A DNA stretch of 45,156 nt, from NCBI GenBank assembly GCA_021108435.1, contig JAIOQY010000046.1, positions 1-45,156 of the forward strand, in the 5' to 3' direction. Below the pieces are notes generated by a model. The model had not been told where the DNA came from. It saw only the letters and a list, made by a program, of their open reading frames with translations, and did no database searches. Position numbers and translations under genes: made by a program. Below are positions 17,456 to 25,955 of this stretch, one piece after another. Each line of letters opens with the position of its first letter. Positions within the stretch are counted from its first letter, which is position 1. Source of the stretch: Candidatus Aegiribacteria sp. GTDB taxonomy: Bacteria > Fermentibacterota > Fermentibacteria > Fermentibacterales > JCC-6.

Positions 17456-20322
17456 CAGTCAGATCATCCGGGCCTTACCGTGGAGCCATGGTCGGGCGCG
17501 AGCATCAGCTTGCTCGGGCGATCTCTTTTTTCTCGGAACTTGAAACCGGTGATTCGCCTGGTTTACTCTGTTACTGGGCTCCCGCAGGTATTGGTAAGAC
17601 CAGACTTGTAAGAGAGATCGATGCAGCTCTTCCGGATACTGAATTCATCTTTATTGAAGCCGATCAGGCTCCGGGCACTGACCCTGTAGCTGATTTTTTC
17701 CGGGCGTGGTTCAATCTTGATGCAGGAGTTTCGGAGAAGAAAAACTCCGAGAACTTCCGGCACCTCTGGGAAGGGCTCCTTCTCAATCTTGAACTCCGGA
17801 CAGATTATCCCGTTCATCAACTGATTGACGAACTCATGGATGCCAGACCTTTCCTTGAAAGTATTTCAGGGCTTTATCAGAAATCAGGGTCGATAGTACA
17901 CCAGCTTGAACCATCGCAGCGGGCAGAAAGAATTTCGACATCAATAGCTTCGTTCTTCCTCGCTCTTTCAATTCTGCAGCCTGTTGTTGTTGTAATAGAG
18001 AATATCCAGTGGTTTTCCCGCGAGAGTATTCTGATCTTAGAGAGACTGTTCAGGACAGCTTCCGGATTTCCACTCGGGTTCATTGCGACGGGTAGACCGG
18101 ATTCTACGGGATCCCAGCCTGTATTTCCATCCGCTGCATCTGCTTCGGGGTCAGACATAGTATTCCTCAGCGGGCTTTCAAAAAAGGACATCACCTCATT
18201 TGTGGAGGAGCTTACCGGTGTTGAGCCTGAACTGAAGCTTGTTGATTTTCTGTGGGATAGAGCGGGAGGAGTCCCTCTGTTTCTTGAGCAGGCCCTTGAT
18301 TATCTAATTGAAACGAAACAAGTTAACAGAAGAGGAGACCATCTTGACCTGAGGTGGTCTGCAACTGAGATCACGGAATCAATTAAGGATATGTTCCTCG
18401 CCAGAGTTCGAATGATGCCGACTTCAGTGCAGAAGATAGCAGGAACCGCATCTCTTCTTGGTAAGACGTTCAATCCGGATGTTCTGGCTGAAGTCACTGA
18501 ATCTGAAAACATTGAAAATGAACTGGAATCATGCGTTCAGAAGCACATATTCACAGTTGAAGGATTTTCCATTTCATTCGCACATATGGTGTTTCGTGAA
18601 TGGGCTTTCGAACTCATTCCCTCCGATGAACATGAGAAGCTGCACCTGAGAGCCGGTAAGATTCTTGAAGTATTGCATGAAGGCTCAACTTCCGCTTCTC
18701 ACCTAGAAGGAATCGCCAGCCATTTCCAGCTGGGCGGTGATAATTTGAAAGCTGCCATATATATCGGAAAAGCTGCGGAGACTTACGCTGACAATTTCGA
18801 GAACAGCGCGGCAATTGCATTGTACGGACGACTTGCTTCCATGGTTCAGGATCCGGAAAGGACAGAGGCTGATCTGGACCTTGCAGGTGTTTATCGGAAC
18901 GCGGGGCTGCTTAACGAAGGTATAGACCTGCTTACCAGCACAATGAAGAGAATCAGCGGGGACCCCCTGATTGATGATTCACTGAAAGCCAGGGTGATGT
19001 TGAAGCTGGGGACTAATCTGGGTTCTTCGGGAAAACTGAAACAGGCCGAGAAAATGCTCCGGAGCTGCCTGGAAACGTTTTCGAGGATGGCTGATGTGCG
19101 CCACATGTCTATTGCCACGCAGCAGCTTGGTTTAATTGCCAGAACAGCAGGAAGAACTGAAGAAGCTGTAACTCTTGGTGAAGAATCTGTTGATCTTGCT
19201 CGCAAATCAGGGATTCCACTGGAGATATGCGCTTCTCTTTACTGGGTTGCCATAACTTACAGACAGCTGGGCCAGTACGATCTCATGAAAAAGTGTACAG
19301 AGGAGCAGGTCAGACTTGCTCAGGAAACGGGTCTGATAAAGAGCATCATCGCGGGATATGATAACCTTATGAGAGTTCACATTTACAACAGAGATTACGA
19401 CAGTGCAGAAGACGTGCATAAGAAACTCAGGAAAGCTGCAGAGAAAACAGCGAACTGGGCCGCGCTGAGTACCGCCACAAGCAAGCTTGGAATTATCCAT
19501 CTTCGGAGGGCGGAATGGGAACAGGCGATTGACTGCTTCATGCAATGTGTAACACTCAGCATTAAAACTGGTAACCTGAGGGCGAAGTGCGCTGCACTGG
19601 GCAATCTCGCTCACGCGTCGATTGAAATCGGAAATACCGATGCTGCTCTGAAGTACGCAACCGAGCTGATAGATACTGCCTCAGTCATCGGTTTCAGATC
19701 AGGTCTGATGTCAGGCTATGCCAGAATGGGATATATCTTTTCTCTCAAGGGAGATTATGAGTCAGCGCTTGATTGTGTTCAAACTCAGATTGAACATGCA
19801 GAGGCGATTGGTGATAAACGTAATCTGTCTGAAGGGTGGTCTGCGATTGCTCTGATTCAGTTACTGCTTGATGAACCTGCGGCAGCAATTGAAAGTATCA
19901 ACATAGCATTGGAGAATTCAAGGAAAGCAAATGATATGGTATCCTTCAGCGGTCAGCTCGGACTGAGGGGAAAGATTCTTTCACTTAAGGGAGAATTCGA
20001 AAAGGCAGAGAAGGACCTCAGAGAAGCTCTTGATCTGAATGATGGCAGAAAAGGCAGGGAGAAGTTTGTCTACAACAGCAGATTGTATCTGGCAGTTATC
20101 CAGGCAGAGAAAGGCGATGAAAACGCATCCGCGAAACTCCTTGAAATGCTTGAGAATGCTCCTGATCGAAATTACAGAGCAGAAACTCTTTACCATCATT
20201 GGAAACTGACCGGCAATTCTGAATCTGCATCAGCAGGCAGAATGCTGCTTGAGGAAATCCATCAGGATAGACCTCAACCCATTATAAAGAAGTGGCTTGA
20301 TTTGATATCAGCTGAAAAATAA
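17452..20322 (+). CDS. Large STAND-like ATPase with C-terminal TPR-type repeats
   Basis: The 956-aa protein opens with MVGREHQLARAISFF and Walker A APAGIGKT (residues 43-50), then Walker B VVVVIENIQWF near residue 180. This is the AAA_16/STAND layout seen in MalT/LuxR-type regulators and adenylyl-cyclase-linked ATPases. A winged-helix-like section follows near residues 280-400. From about 410 to the end there are repeated helical pairs of TPR type (for example AAIALYGRLASMV, QAEKMLRSCLETF, SALDCVQTQIEHAEAIGD). I see no DNA-binding helix-turn-helix, kinase, cyclase, nuclease or membrane segment, so any output must come from a partner. It overlaps the DUF167 gene by four bases. Confidence 0.85.
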   Translation: MTVRSSGPYRGAMVGREHQLARAISFFSELETGDSPGLLCYWAPAGIGKTRLVREIDAALPDTEFIFIEADQAPGTDPVADFFRAWFNLDAGVSEKKNSENFRHLWEGLLLNLELRTDYPVHQLIDELMDARPFLESISGLYQKSGSIVHQLEPSQRAERISTSIASFFLALSILQPVVVVIENIQWFSRESILILERLFRTASGFPLGFIATGRPDSTGSQPVFPSAASASGSDIVFLSGLSKKDITSFVEELTGVEPELKLVDFLWDRAGGVPLFLEQALDYLIETKQVNRRGDHLDLRWSATEITESIKDMFLARVRMMPTSVQKIAGTASLLGKTFNPDVLAEVTESENIENELESCVQKHIFTVEGFSISFAHMVFREWAFELIPSDEHEKLHLRAGKILEVLHEGSTSASHLEGIASHFQLGGDNLKAAIYIGKAAETYADNFENSAAIALYGRLASMVQDPERTEADLDLAGVYRNAGLLNEGIDLLTSTMKRISGDPLIDDSLKARVMLKLGTNLGSSGKLKQAEKMLRSCLETFSRMADVRHMSIATQQLGLIARTAGRTEEAVTLGEESVDLARKSGIPLEICASLYWVAITYRQLGQYDLMKKCTEEQVRLAQETGLIKSIIAGYDNLMRVHIYNRDYDSAEDVHKKLRKAAEKTANWAALSTATSKLGIIHLRRAEWEQAIDCFMQCVTLSIKTGNLRAKCAALGNLAHASIEIGNTDAALKYATELIDTASVIGFRSGLMSGYARMGYIFSLKGDYESALDCVQTQIEHAEAIGDKRNLSEGWSAIALIQLLLDEPAAAIESINIALENSRKANDMVSFSGQLGLRGKILSLKGEFEKAEKDLREALDLNDGRKGREKFVYNSRLYLAVIQAEKGDENASAKLLEMLENAPDRNYRAETLYHHWKLTGNSESASAGRMLLEEIHQDRPQPIIKKWLDLISAEK

Positions 20323-20355
20323 ATCACGAATTCAGAGGATTCATTAATTTCATTA

Positions 20356-20381
20356 TTGACATGATCTTAATGGGTACCCAT
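20356..20381. promoter_or_regulatory. TTGACA box followed by a perfect 12-base palindrome
   Basis: A perfect -35-like TTGACA (20356-20361) is followed by ATGGGTACCCAT at 20370-20381, which equals its own reverse complement. The palindrome would sit between -35 and -10, a usual operator position. A clear -10 box is not visible: CATCTT sits 17 bases after the -35, and TTTACT further on. The site lies just before the four-span membrane protein gene. Confidence 0.4.
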
Positions 20382-20408
20382 CTTTACTCAACTGAAAAGG
20401 GGGATCTT

Positions 20409-20975
20409 ATGGAAAAGAAACGAATGTTCATACTTATTGTTGCCGTGATTGGAATGATTGGTGCATTCCTTCCATGGTACAATGTCTTTGGCACAATGAA
20501 TGTCAGTGGTACCGAGGATGGTGGCTGGTTAGTTGTAATTCTGTTTGCTGCAGGCGGCGCGATCGCTTTCTTCACAGGAGATAAAACGGAACCTCTCGTA
20601 AAGAAATTTCTAAGCGGCGTCTGGATTCCAGCAGCTATTGCTTTTCTTCTGATACTGACCAAGATATTCAAGAGCAGACCGGGTGGGATCAGCCTGGGCA
20701 TTGGTATCTGGGTCGTTGCGCTTGCTGCTTTAGCCCAGATATTCGTTACTTTCTTTTACAAGGGCGCAGCCGGCTGGGATATGCCCAAGTCAATGGCGGA
20801 TGTAACCAAAGCAGCTGGAATTCCTGCTCTTGAAAAGGAACCTGAGGTTGCGGAACCCGCAGCTCCTGTTGCACCTGTAGCTCCTGTTACGCCAGTAGCT
20901 CCTGTTACTCCCGCAGCTCCTGCAGTTCCTGAGGCTCAGGAAGAAGAACCCGTAGAACCCAAACCTAACGAATAG
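20409..20975 (+). CDS. Four-span membrane protein with Pro/Ala-rich tail
   Basis: The 188-aa product has four hydrophobic segments (about residues 5-25, 38-56, 73-90 and 100-120). A soluble tail follows, dominated by short repeats of APV and TPV triplets and ending in an acidic EEEPVEPKPNE. I do not recognise the family. ATG 20409 is chosen because AAGGGGG at 20397-20403 lies 5 bases upstream; in-frame ATGs at 20361 and 20370 lie within the promoter-like and palindromic sequence. It has its own promoter-like boxes and a terminator, so it is probably a single-gene unit. Confidence 0.7.
   Translation: MEKKRMFILIVAVIGMIGAFLPWYNVFGTMNVSGTEDGGWLVVILFAAGGAIAFFTGDKTEPLVKKFLSGVWIPAAIAFLLILTKIFKSRPGGISLGIGIWVVALAALAQIFVTFFYKGAAGWDMPKSMADVTKAAGIPALEKEPEVAEPAAPVAPVAPVTPVAPVTPAAPAVPEAQEEEPVEPKPNE
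20859..20933 (+). repeat. Short in-gene repeat coding for AP/VTP triplets
   Basis: The coding sequence repeats nine-base units close to GCTCCTGTT, with variants carrying GCA, ACG or ACT, and encodes alternating Ala-Pro-Val and Thr-Pro-Val triplets. Such tracts tend to change length by slippage and often form extended linkers. Confidence 0.6.
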
Positions 20976-20998
20976 CTAACCGCTTATAGAAAAAACAT

Positions 20999-21025
20999 AG
21001 CGCTCCCGCCTCCCGCGGGGGCGCT
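20999..21025. terminator. GC-rich hairpin terminator
   Basis: AGCGCTCCCGC (20999-21009) pairs with GCGGGGGCGCT (21015-21025) across a five-base loop. This gives an 11-pair stem with one G-U pair. On the plus strand the hairpin is preceded by an A-run and lacks a strong T-run after it. Read on the minus strand it is followed by TATGTTTTTT. It lies 24 bases after the membrane-protein stop and separates that gene from the next. Confidence 0.7.
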
Positions 21026-21098
21026 TCACTTGTTCCACTGGATATATGTTTGCATAATCGCTGTTCGTTGTTCTCATATATTTAAAGAAGGTGATTGA

Positions 21099-21650
21099 AT
21101 GTTCGCGGTTCTTCCCGGCAGCTGGAAATGTGATCTTCCCGAAGATACCTCAATCCATATTCGTACAGACAGGGAAGAAGCACTGGATTCCGTTCGATCC
21201 GCTCTTGCAGAAGGAGAGAAGCTTTTCCTGATAGGGGCAGAGGGCGTCTCCAGCACAAATAAATGGATTATTGTCTCCGACCATATTGCTTTATTCGGGG
21301 GCAGTCCGCTGATAGGTTCAAACAGAGAGGATCTGGGTCCAAGATTCCCGTCACTGATGGATCTCTATATCACTCCTGACGGTCCCTGGGAAAAGGGCGT
21401 AATAGGCAGAGTACCTGATTGGAGACTTGCTACACCGGCGGAACTGTCTGTGATGGGAACGGACGCGCTTGTGTCGGAAGGAGTGGACGAGGCTGAAGTG
21501 GCAGGTCATGGCGGAGCAGGAGTAATATTTCTTGTAAGGTGCCATAGCTGGGATTCCGCTAATTCTGAAGTATCACCCGTTAGAGAGGTCGCGAAAGCGG
21601 CACTCGATTTGTTCAATTCAAAATTCACCGGGGGAGGTGAGGAGCAGTGA
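21099..21650 (+). CDS. Short, diverged purine nucleoside phosphorylase-fold protein, probably inactive
   Basis: The 183-aa product aligns with the C-terminal two-thirds of class II (trimeric) purine nucleoside phosphorylases. Matches are SDHIALFGGSPLIG (family: TDHINLMGxNPLxG), LGPRFPSLMDLY, ATPAELSVMGTDAL (family: ETPAExRxLxxLGADAV) and EAEVAGHGG (family: EVIVARHxG). The N-terminal phosphate loop and the active-site His loop of the family are absent, because the chain starts too late. The base-binding Glu of the FET motif is Ala (LATPAE), and the catalytic Asn region reads RCHSW. Known PNPs are about 270 aa. I infer a pseudoenzyme or a binding protein. It overlaps the ileS start (GTGA). Confidence 0.72.
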   Translation: MFAVLPGSWKCDLPEDTSIHIRTDREEALDSVRSALAEGEKLFLIGAEGVSSTNKWIIVSDHIALFGGSPLIGSNREDLGPRFPSLMDLYITPDGPWEKGVIGRVPDWRLATPAELSVMGTDALVSEGVDEAEVAGHGGAGVIFLVRCHSWDSANSEVSPVREVAKAALDLFNSKFTGGGEEQ

Positions 21651-24427
21651 ACTACAAGGACACAATAAATTTGCCCAGAACCGGCTTCTCCATGAAGGGC
21701 AACCTTATTGCAAAGGAGCCTGAAGCGCTGGAGGAGTGGAGCAAAGGAGATATCTACGGCAAGATAAGGCATTCGCGCAAGGGGAGTCCTCTGTTCATTC
21801 TCCATGATGGACCTCCCTACGCAAACGGGCATGTTCATCTAGGAACAGCTCTCAACAAAATATTGAAGGATTTCATTGTCAAATCTCATACGATGATGGG
21901 ATACGATTCTCCATACGTTCCAGGCTGGGATTGTCATGGCATGCCTATCGAGCATCATGTCATGGGAGATCAGCCGGAAGGTGGAAAGAATCTTTCAAGG
22001 GAAGAGATAAGGAAGAAATGCCGCGAGTATGCCGCTGAATTCGTGGGAGTTCAGAGGGAGGAGTTCAAGAGGCTTGGAGTATTCGGTCTCTGGGATAAAC
22101 CCTATCTCACCATGAGTACTGATTATGAATCAGGTATTGTCAGGGCTTTCGGTGAACTTGTCAAACGTAATTATGTCTATCAGGGACTCCGTCCGATACA
22201 CTGGTGCATGAAGTGCGGAACAGCGCTGGCTGAAGCCGAAGTGGAATACGGAGACCATACTTCTCCTTCGATTTACGTCGCGTTTCAGCAGGAGAATTCT
22301 GAGAACTGGGAGAAGGCTGGCGTTCCCTTCGGAACCAGAACAGTTATCTGGACAACAACCCCATGGACGCTCCCGGCAAACATGGCGGTAGCGCTTCATC
22401 CAACCGAGAAATACGTAATTGTCAAAACTGATGAAAACAGCTTCCTTGTCGCCATGAAACGATCCAGGGCATTTATAGATGAAACCGGTATTGAAGGAAC
22501 AGTTCTTGAAGAACCTGTCTTCACCGGCAGCGAACTTGAAGGCCTGCTGTTGGAGCATCCTCTGCTTGAGGGTAGAACATCCATGATGATACTGGCGGAC
22601 CATGTGACAATGGAGGATGGCACCGGTTGTGTTCACACCGCTCCGGGGCACGGAGCTGAGGATTTTATCGTCGGACTTAAATACGGTCTGGAAATATTCA
22701 GCCCTGTTACCGAAAACGGCACTTTCTCTGATGCCGCCGGCAAATACGCAGGCATGCATGTATTCAAGGCGAATCCGGTCATAACTGATGATTTGAAGAA
22801 CTCGGGGCATCTTGTGGCTGACAGTAAGGATATCAAGCACAGTTATCCGCACTGCTGGCGCTGCAAGAAACCGCTCATCTTCAGAGCGACCAGACAGTTC
22901 TTCCTGAGTCTTTCACATAAGGATCTAAAGAATCGTGTTCTTGAAAAAGTAGAGGAAATAGACTGGCATCCGGCATGGGGTCACGAACGCATGCGGAACA
23001 TGATGGAGGTCCGCCCGGATTGGTGTCTTTCAAGGCAGAGATCATGGGGGGTAGCTCTTCCTGTCTTCACATGTCCGGATTGCGGTGAGCCGGTTTTTGA
23101 TCATGAGGTGATCGATGCTTTCGCTGATCTGGTTTCTTTGAATGGATCCGATGTCTGGTTTGAACTCGACCCTTCCGAATTATTCAGACTTGCCGGTAAA
23201 GAGGCTGAATGCCCATTCTGTAGCGGACATAATCTTGAGCGGGTAGACGACATACTGGATGTATGGTTCGACAGTTCTCTGAGTCATTACAACGTACTTA
23301 CGGAGAAACACGGGCTTTCCCGCCCGGCAGCGGTTTATCTGGAAGCGACCGACCAGCACCGCGGATGGTTCGGATTAAGCCTTGTAACGAGCGAGGCGCT
23401 CGGTATGAGCAAGCCTGCTGATAATATCATAACACATGGTCTTATTCAGGATAAAAACGGACGGAAGATGTCCAAGTCCATTGGAAACGTGATTTCTCCT
23501 TTGAAGGTTATAAACAGTCAGGGAGCAGATATACTCCGTCTCTGGTTCGCCAGTGTGGATTACACATGTGATTTCCGGGCTGACATGTCTCATCTGGATG
23601 ATGCGAGAGAGGCTTACAGGAAACTTCGCAATACTCTCAGATTCATGCTGGGCAACCTTGGAGAATTCAATGAATTTAACCTTGATCCTTCTGAACTTGA
23701 AGGTTTTGACAGGTACATCTACCTCCGTTTCAGAGAACTCTGCGGGTTCTGCATCGAAGAGTACCGGAAATTCCAGTTCCACAGGGTATATCGAGAATTA
23801 CGGAACTTTGCCGTTATCAGCCTTTCAGGTCAATACCTGGATATAAGGAAAGACAGACTGTACTGCGGAGATACTGACTCCGCTTCAGTCAGAATGACCA
23901 GACAGGTTCTTGCGTATATGCTGAAGAACCTTGTGAAACTTCTTGCTCCGCTGATTCCCTTCACCGCTGAGGAAGCATGGAAGGAACTTCCGGACTGTCT
24001 TAAAGAAGGAGTGGATAGCGTACATCTGGCTTTATATCCGGATACTGCAGATCTTATTGCTTCGGAGCAGGAGATGGCAGAACTCGCTTCATGGGAGACT
24101 TATATAGAGATACGGAAACTAGCGCTGAAGGAACTCGAGGAGAAAAGAGCCTGTGGTGAGATAGGCGGCGGTCTTGATGCCGCAATCCACCTTACTGTTC
24201 CTGAAGGAATGGTTAAAAGCGCCAACGGGGAGAACTGGGCTGATTTCCTGATTGTATCTCAGGTGTATGTATCCGCAGGAGAAGAAGTTACTGTATCAGT
24301 TAAAAAGGCTGAGGGATCCAAATGCAATCGCTGCTGGAAAATACTTCCCGAAGTCGGAACCCTTGCTCCTGATGATGTCTGTTTCAGGTGTGCCGGTGTT
24401 CTGGAGGGTATGGATCTGAATGACTGA
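21647..24427 (+). CDS. ileS: Isoleucyl-tRNA synthetase
   Basis: IleRS charges tRNA-Ile. The 926-aa protein has the class I motif HVHLG near residue 61, GWDCHGMPIE, the editing-domain segments TTTPWTLPAN and HTAPGHGAEDF, and KMSKS near residue 608. A C-terminal zinc finger with CNRCW and CFRC is also present. Length and domain order are those of the bacterial ileS1 type. GTG 21647 overlaps the stop of the upstream gene, with GGGGAGGTGAGGAG just before it. I saw no T-box leader. The end overlaps lspA by eight bases, a common ileS-lspA pairing. Confidence 0.97.
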   Translation: MNYKDTINLPRTGFSMKGNLIAKEPEALEEWSKGDIYGKIRHSRKGSPLFILHDGPPYANGHVHLGTALNKILKDFIVKSHTMMGYDSPYVPGWDCHGMPIEHHVMGDQPEGGKNLSREEIRKKCREYAAEFVGVQREEFKRLGVFGLWDKPYLTMSTDYESGIVRAFGELVKRNYVYQGLRPIHWCMKCGTALAEAEVEYGDHTSPSIYVAFQQENSENWEKAGVPFGTRTVIWTTTPWTLPANMAVALHPTEKYVIVKTDENSFLVAMKRSRAFIDETGIEGTVLEEPVFTGSELEGLLLEHPLLEGRTSMMILADHVTMEDGTGCVHTAPGHGAEDFIVGLKYGLEIFSPVTENGTFSDAAGKYAGMHVFKANPVITDDLKNSGHLVADSKDIKHSYPHCWRCKKPLIFRATRQFFLSLSHKDLKNRVLEKVEEIDWHPAWGHERMRNMMEVRPDWCLSRQRSWGVALPVFTCPDCGEPVFDHEVIDAFADLVSLNGSDVWFELDPSELFRLAGKEAECPFCSGHNLERVDDILDVWFDSSLSHYNVLTEKHGLSRPAAVYLEATDQHRGWFGLSLVTSEALGMSKPADNIITHGLIQDKNGRKMSKSIGNVISPLKVINSQGADILRLWFASVDYTCDFRADMSHLDDAREAYRKLRNTLRFMLGNLGEFNEFNLDPSELEGFDRYIYLRFRELCGFCIEEYRKFQFHRVYRELRNFAVISLSGQYLDIRKDRLYCGDTDSASVRMTRQVLAYMLKNLVKLLAPLIPFTAEEAWKELPDCLKEGVDSVHLALYPDTADLIASEQEMAELASWETYIEIRKLALKELEEKRACGEIGGGLDAAIHLTVPEGMVKSANGENWADFLIVSQVYVSAGEEVTVSVKKAEGSKCNRCWKILPEVGTLAPDDVCFRCAGVLEGMDLND

Positions 24428-24923
24428 TGCAAGAAAAAGAACTTACGGATATCTAACCACCCTGGCAGTGATTGGTATTGATCAGCTGACCAAACGGCTT
24501 GCGCTTGGTTCTCTTGATCTTCATCAACCCGTTTCTGTAATCGGGAATTTTTTCAGGTTCACTCTTGCCTGGAATCAGGGAGCAGCATTCAGCATGTCAT
24601 GGGGAGGGCCAATGGTCCTGACCGTTTTTACAGCAATCGCGGTTATTCTGATTGCTGTTTTCATCTGGCGGCTCAGGAATCATACTACTCTGTTTTTCAT
24701 TGCGCTTGGAGCTATACTAGGAGGAGCGACGGGAAACCTTCTTGACAGATTTTTCTACGGCAAGGTCATTGATTTTATCGATATCGGATCGAACGGCTGG
24801 CGCTGGCCTACATTTAATGCTGCGGATATCGCCATAACAATTGGCGGAATACTTCTTGTCATCCTTTTCAGAGGCAGTGCGAAGATATTACCGCAGAAGG
24901 ATGATGAATTTGGAGGCTCATAG
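24420..24923 (+). CDS. lspA: Lipoprotein signal peptidase (signal peptidase II)
   Basis: LspA cleaves the signal peptide of lipid-modified prolipoproteins in the inner membrane. The 167-aa protein has four spans and the family motifs IDQLTK, NQGAAFS, GNLLDRFFYGKVIDFID and FNAADIAI. The two catalytic aspartates sit in the last two of these motifs. Its start is inside ileS, so it is co-translated with it. With lgt elsewhere in the window, two successive steps of lipoprotein processing are covered. Confidence 0.96.
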   Translation: MTDARKRTYGYLTTLAVIGIDQLTKRLALGSLDLHQPVSVIGNFFRFTLAWNQGAAFSMSWGGPMVLTVFTAIAVILIAVFIWRLRNHTTLFFIALGAILGGATGNLLDRFFYGKVIDFIDIGSNGWRWPTFNAADIAITIGGILLVILFRGSAKILPQKDDEFGGS

Positions 24924-24929
24924 AATAGA

Positions 24930-25913
24930 ATGATTTCAAGAACTGTTGTGGCTGTCGGAGGGAACTCACTGGTTTCTCCGGGGGGCAAGAATGGCAACCT
25001 TGATACGCATACGCTTGCTCGTGAAGTCTGCGAGGAAATAGCCACCATAGCCCAGCTTAGGGGAGGGCTGGTCATAACCCATGGCAATGGGCCACAGGTG
25101 GGCTTTGAACTTCTCAGGAACACCCTTGCTTCAAAAACCGTTCCACCTGACGGCATGGATGTCAATGTTGCTGCCACACAGGGTTATATTGGTTATTTTC
25201 TGCAGCAGGTTCTAGGCGATGTCCTGGAGGAACGGAACATAGATATTCCGGTTACAGCACTCATAACTCAGGTTCTTGTCGCGCCCGATGATCCGGCTTT
25301 CGGAAACCCAACAAAGCCTGTTGGATCTTTCTATAATGAAAGCGAAGCTGCAGAGGTCAGCGAAAAGTATGGCTGGATCATGAAGGAGGATTCCGGAAGG
25401 GGGTGGCGGAGGGTTGTATCCTCACCAAAACCGAGGCGAATTCTTGAGCTTGAGGCCATAAGGACTCTCGTAAATGCCGGACAGATAGTCATCTGCGCGG
25501 GAGGCGGAGGAATACCGGTCGTACGTGAGGGTTACAAAGTCAGAGGTGTTCCTGCGGTTATCGATAAGGATCATGTCAGTGCATTGCTCGCGACACGGCT
25601 TGAGGCTGATCTCTACGTTATTTCCACTTCAGTACCGGAGGTATATGTCAACTTCGGAAAACCTGATCAGGCTGGTATCCGGATCGCGACACTTCAGGAG
25701 ATGGAGCGTCATGTACATGAAAACCAGTTTGCCCAGGGTTCGATGCTGCCAAAAATCCGGGCTTCCATCGGTTTCCTGAAACACGGTGGACAAAGGGTTG
25801 TGATTACATCGCCGGGAAACATTCTTAAAGCTATTGAAGGTGAAGCTGGAACAACCATCGTGCATGGCGGCAGTACTCTATCTAACTCAGTTATGTTCTC
25901 CGGTACAGGATAA
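24930..25913 (+). CDS. arcC: Carbamate kinase
   Basis: The enzyme interconverts carbamoyl phosphate plus ADP with ATP plus carbamate. The 327-aa product begins VVAVGGNSL, then THGNGPQVG, CAGGGGIPVV, VIDKDHVSALLA, VYVNFGKPDQ and FAQGSMLPKI, all typical of the amino-acid-kinase fold of ArcC. Normal length is about 310 aa. No arginine deiminase or ornithine carbamoyltransferase gene is adjacent, so the usual arginine-fermentation operon is absent here. It could instead serve purine or other carbamoyl-phosphate catabolism. A GGAGG at 24910-24914 is rather far from ATG 24930. Confidence 0.93.
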   Translation: MISRTVVAVGGNSLVSPGGKNGNLDTHTLAREVCEEIATIAQLRGGLVITHGNGPQVGFELLRNTLASKTVPPDGMDVNVAATQGYIGYFLQQVLGDVLEERNIDIPVTALITQVLVAPDDPAFGNPTKPVGSFYNESEAAEVSEKYGWIMKEDSGRGWRRVVSSPKPRRILELEAIRTLVNAGQIVICAGGGGIPVVREGYKVRGVPAVIDKDHVSALLATRLEADLYVISTSVPEVYVNFGKPDQAGIRIATLQEMERHVHENQFAQGSMLPKIRASIGFLKHGGQRVVITSPGNILKAIEGEAGTTIVHGGSTLSNSVMFSGTG

Positions 25914-25955
25914 ACTACCGGAAGGTACTGTCAAACAGGCTCTGGCCAGGATAAA

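Noticed and set aside
20859-20933. CRISPR-like or tandem DNA repeat
   Set aside because: The units are nine bases, in frame, and code for a Pro/Ala tail; there are no spacers.
21026-21098. T-box or other tRNA-sensing leader for ileS
   Set aside because: The gap before the PNP-like gene is short, has no T-box consensus or specifier stem, and ileS itself starts inside the upstream gene.
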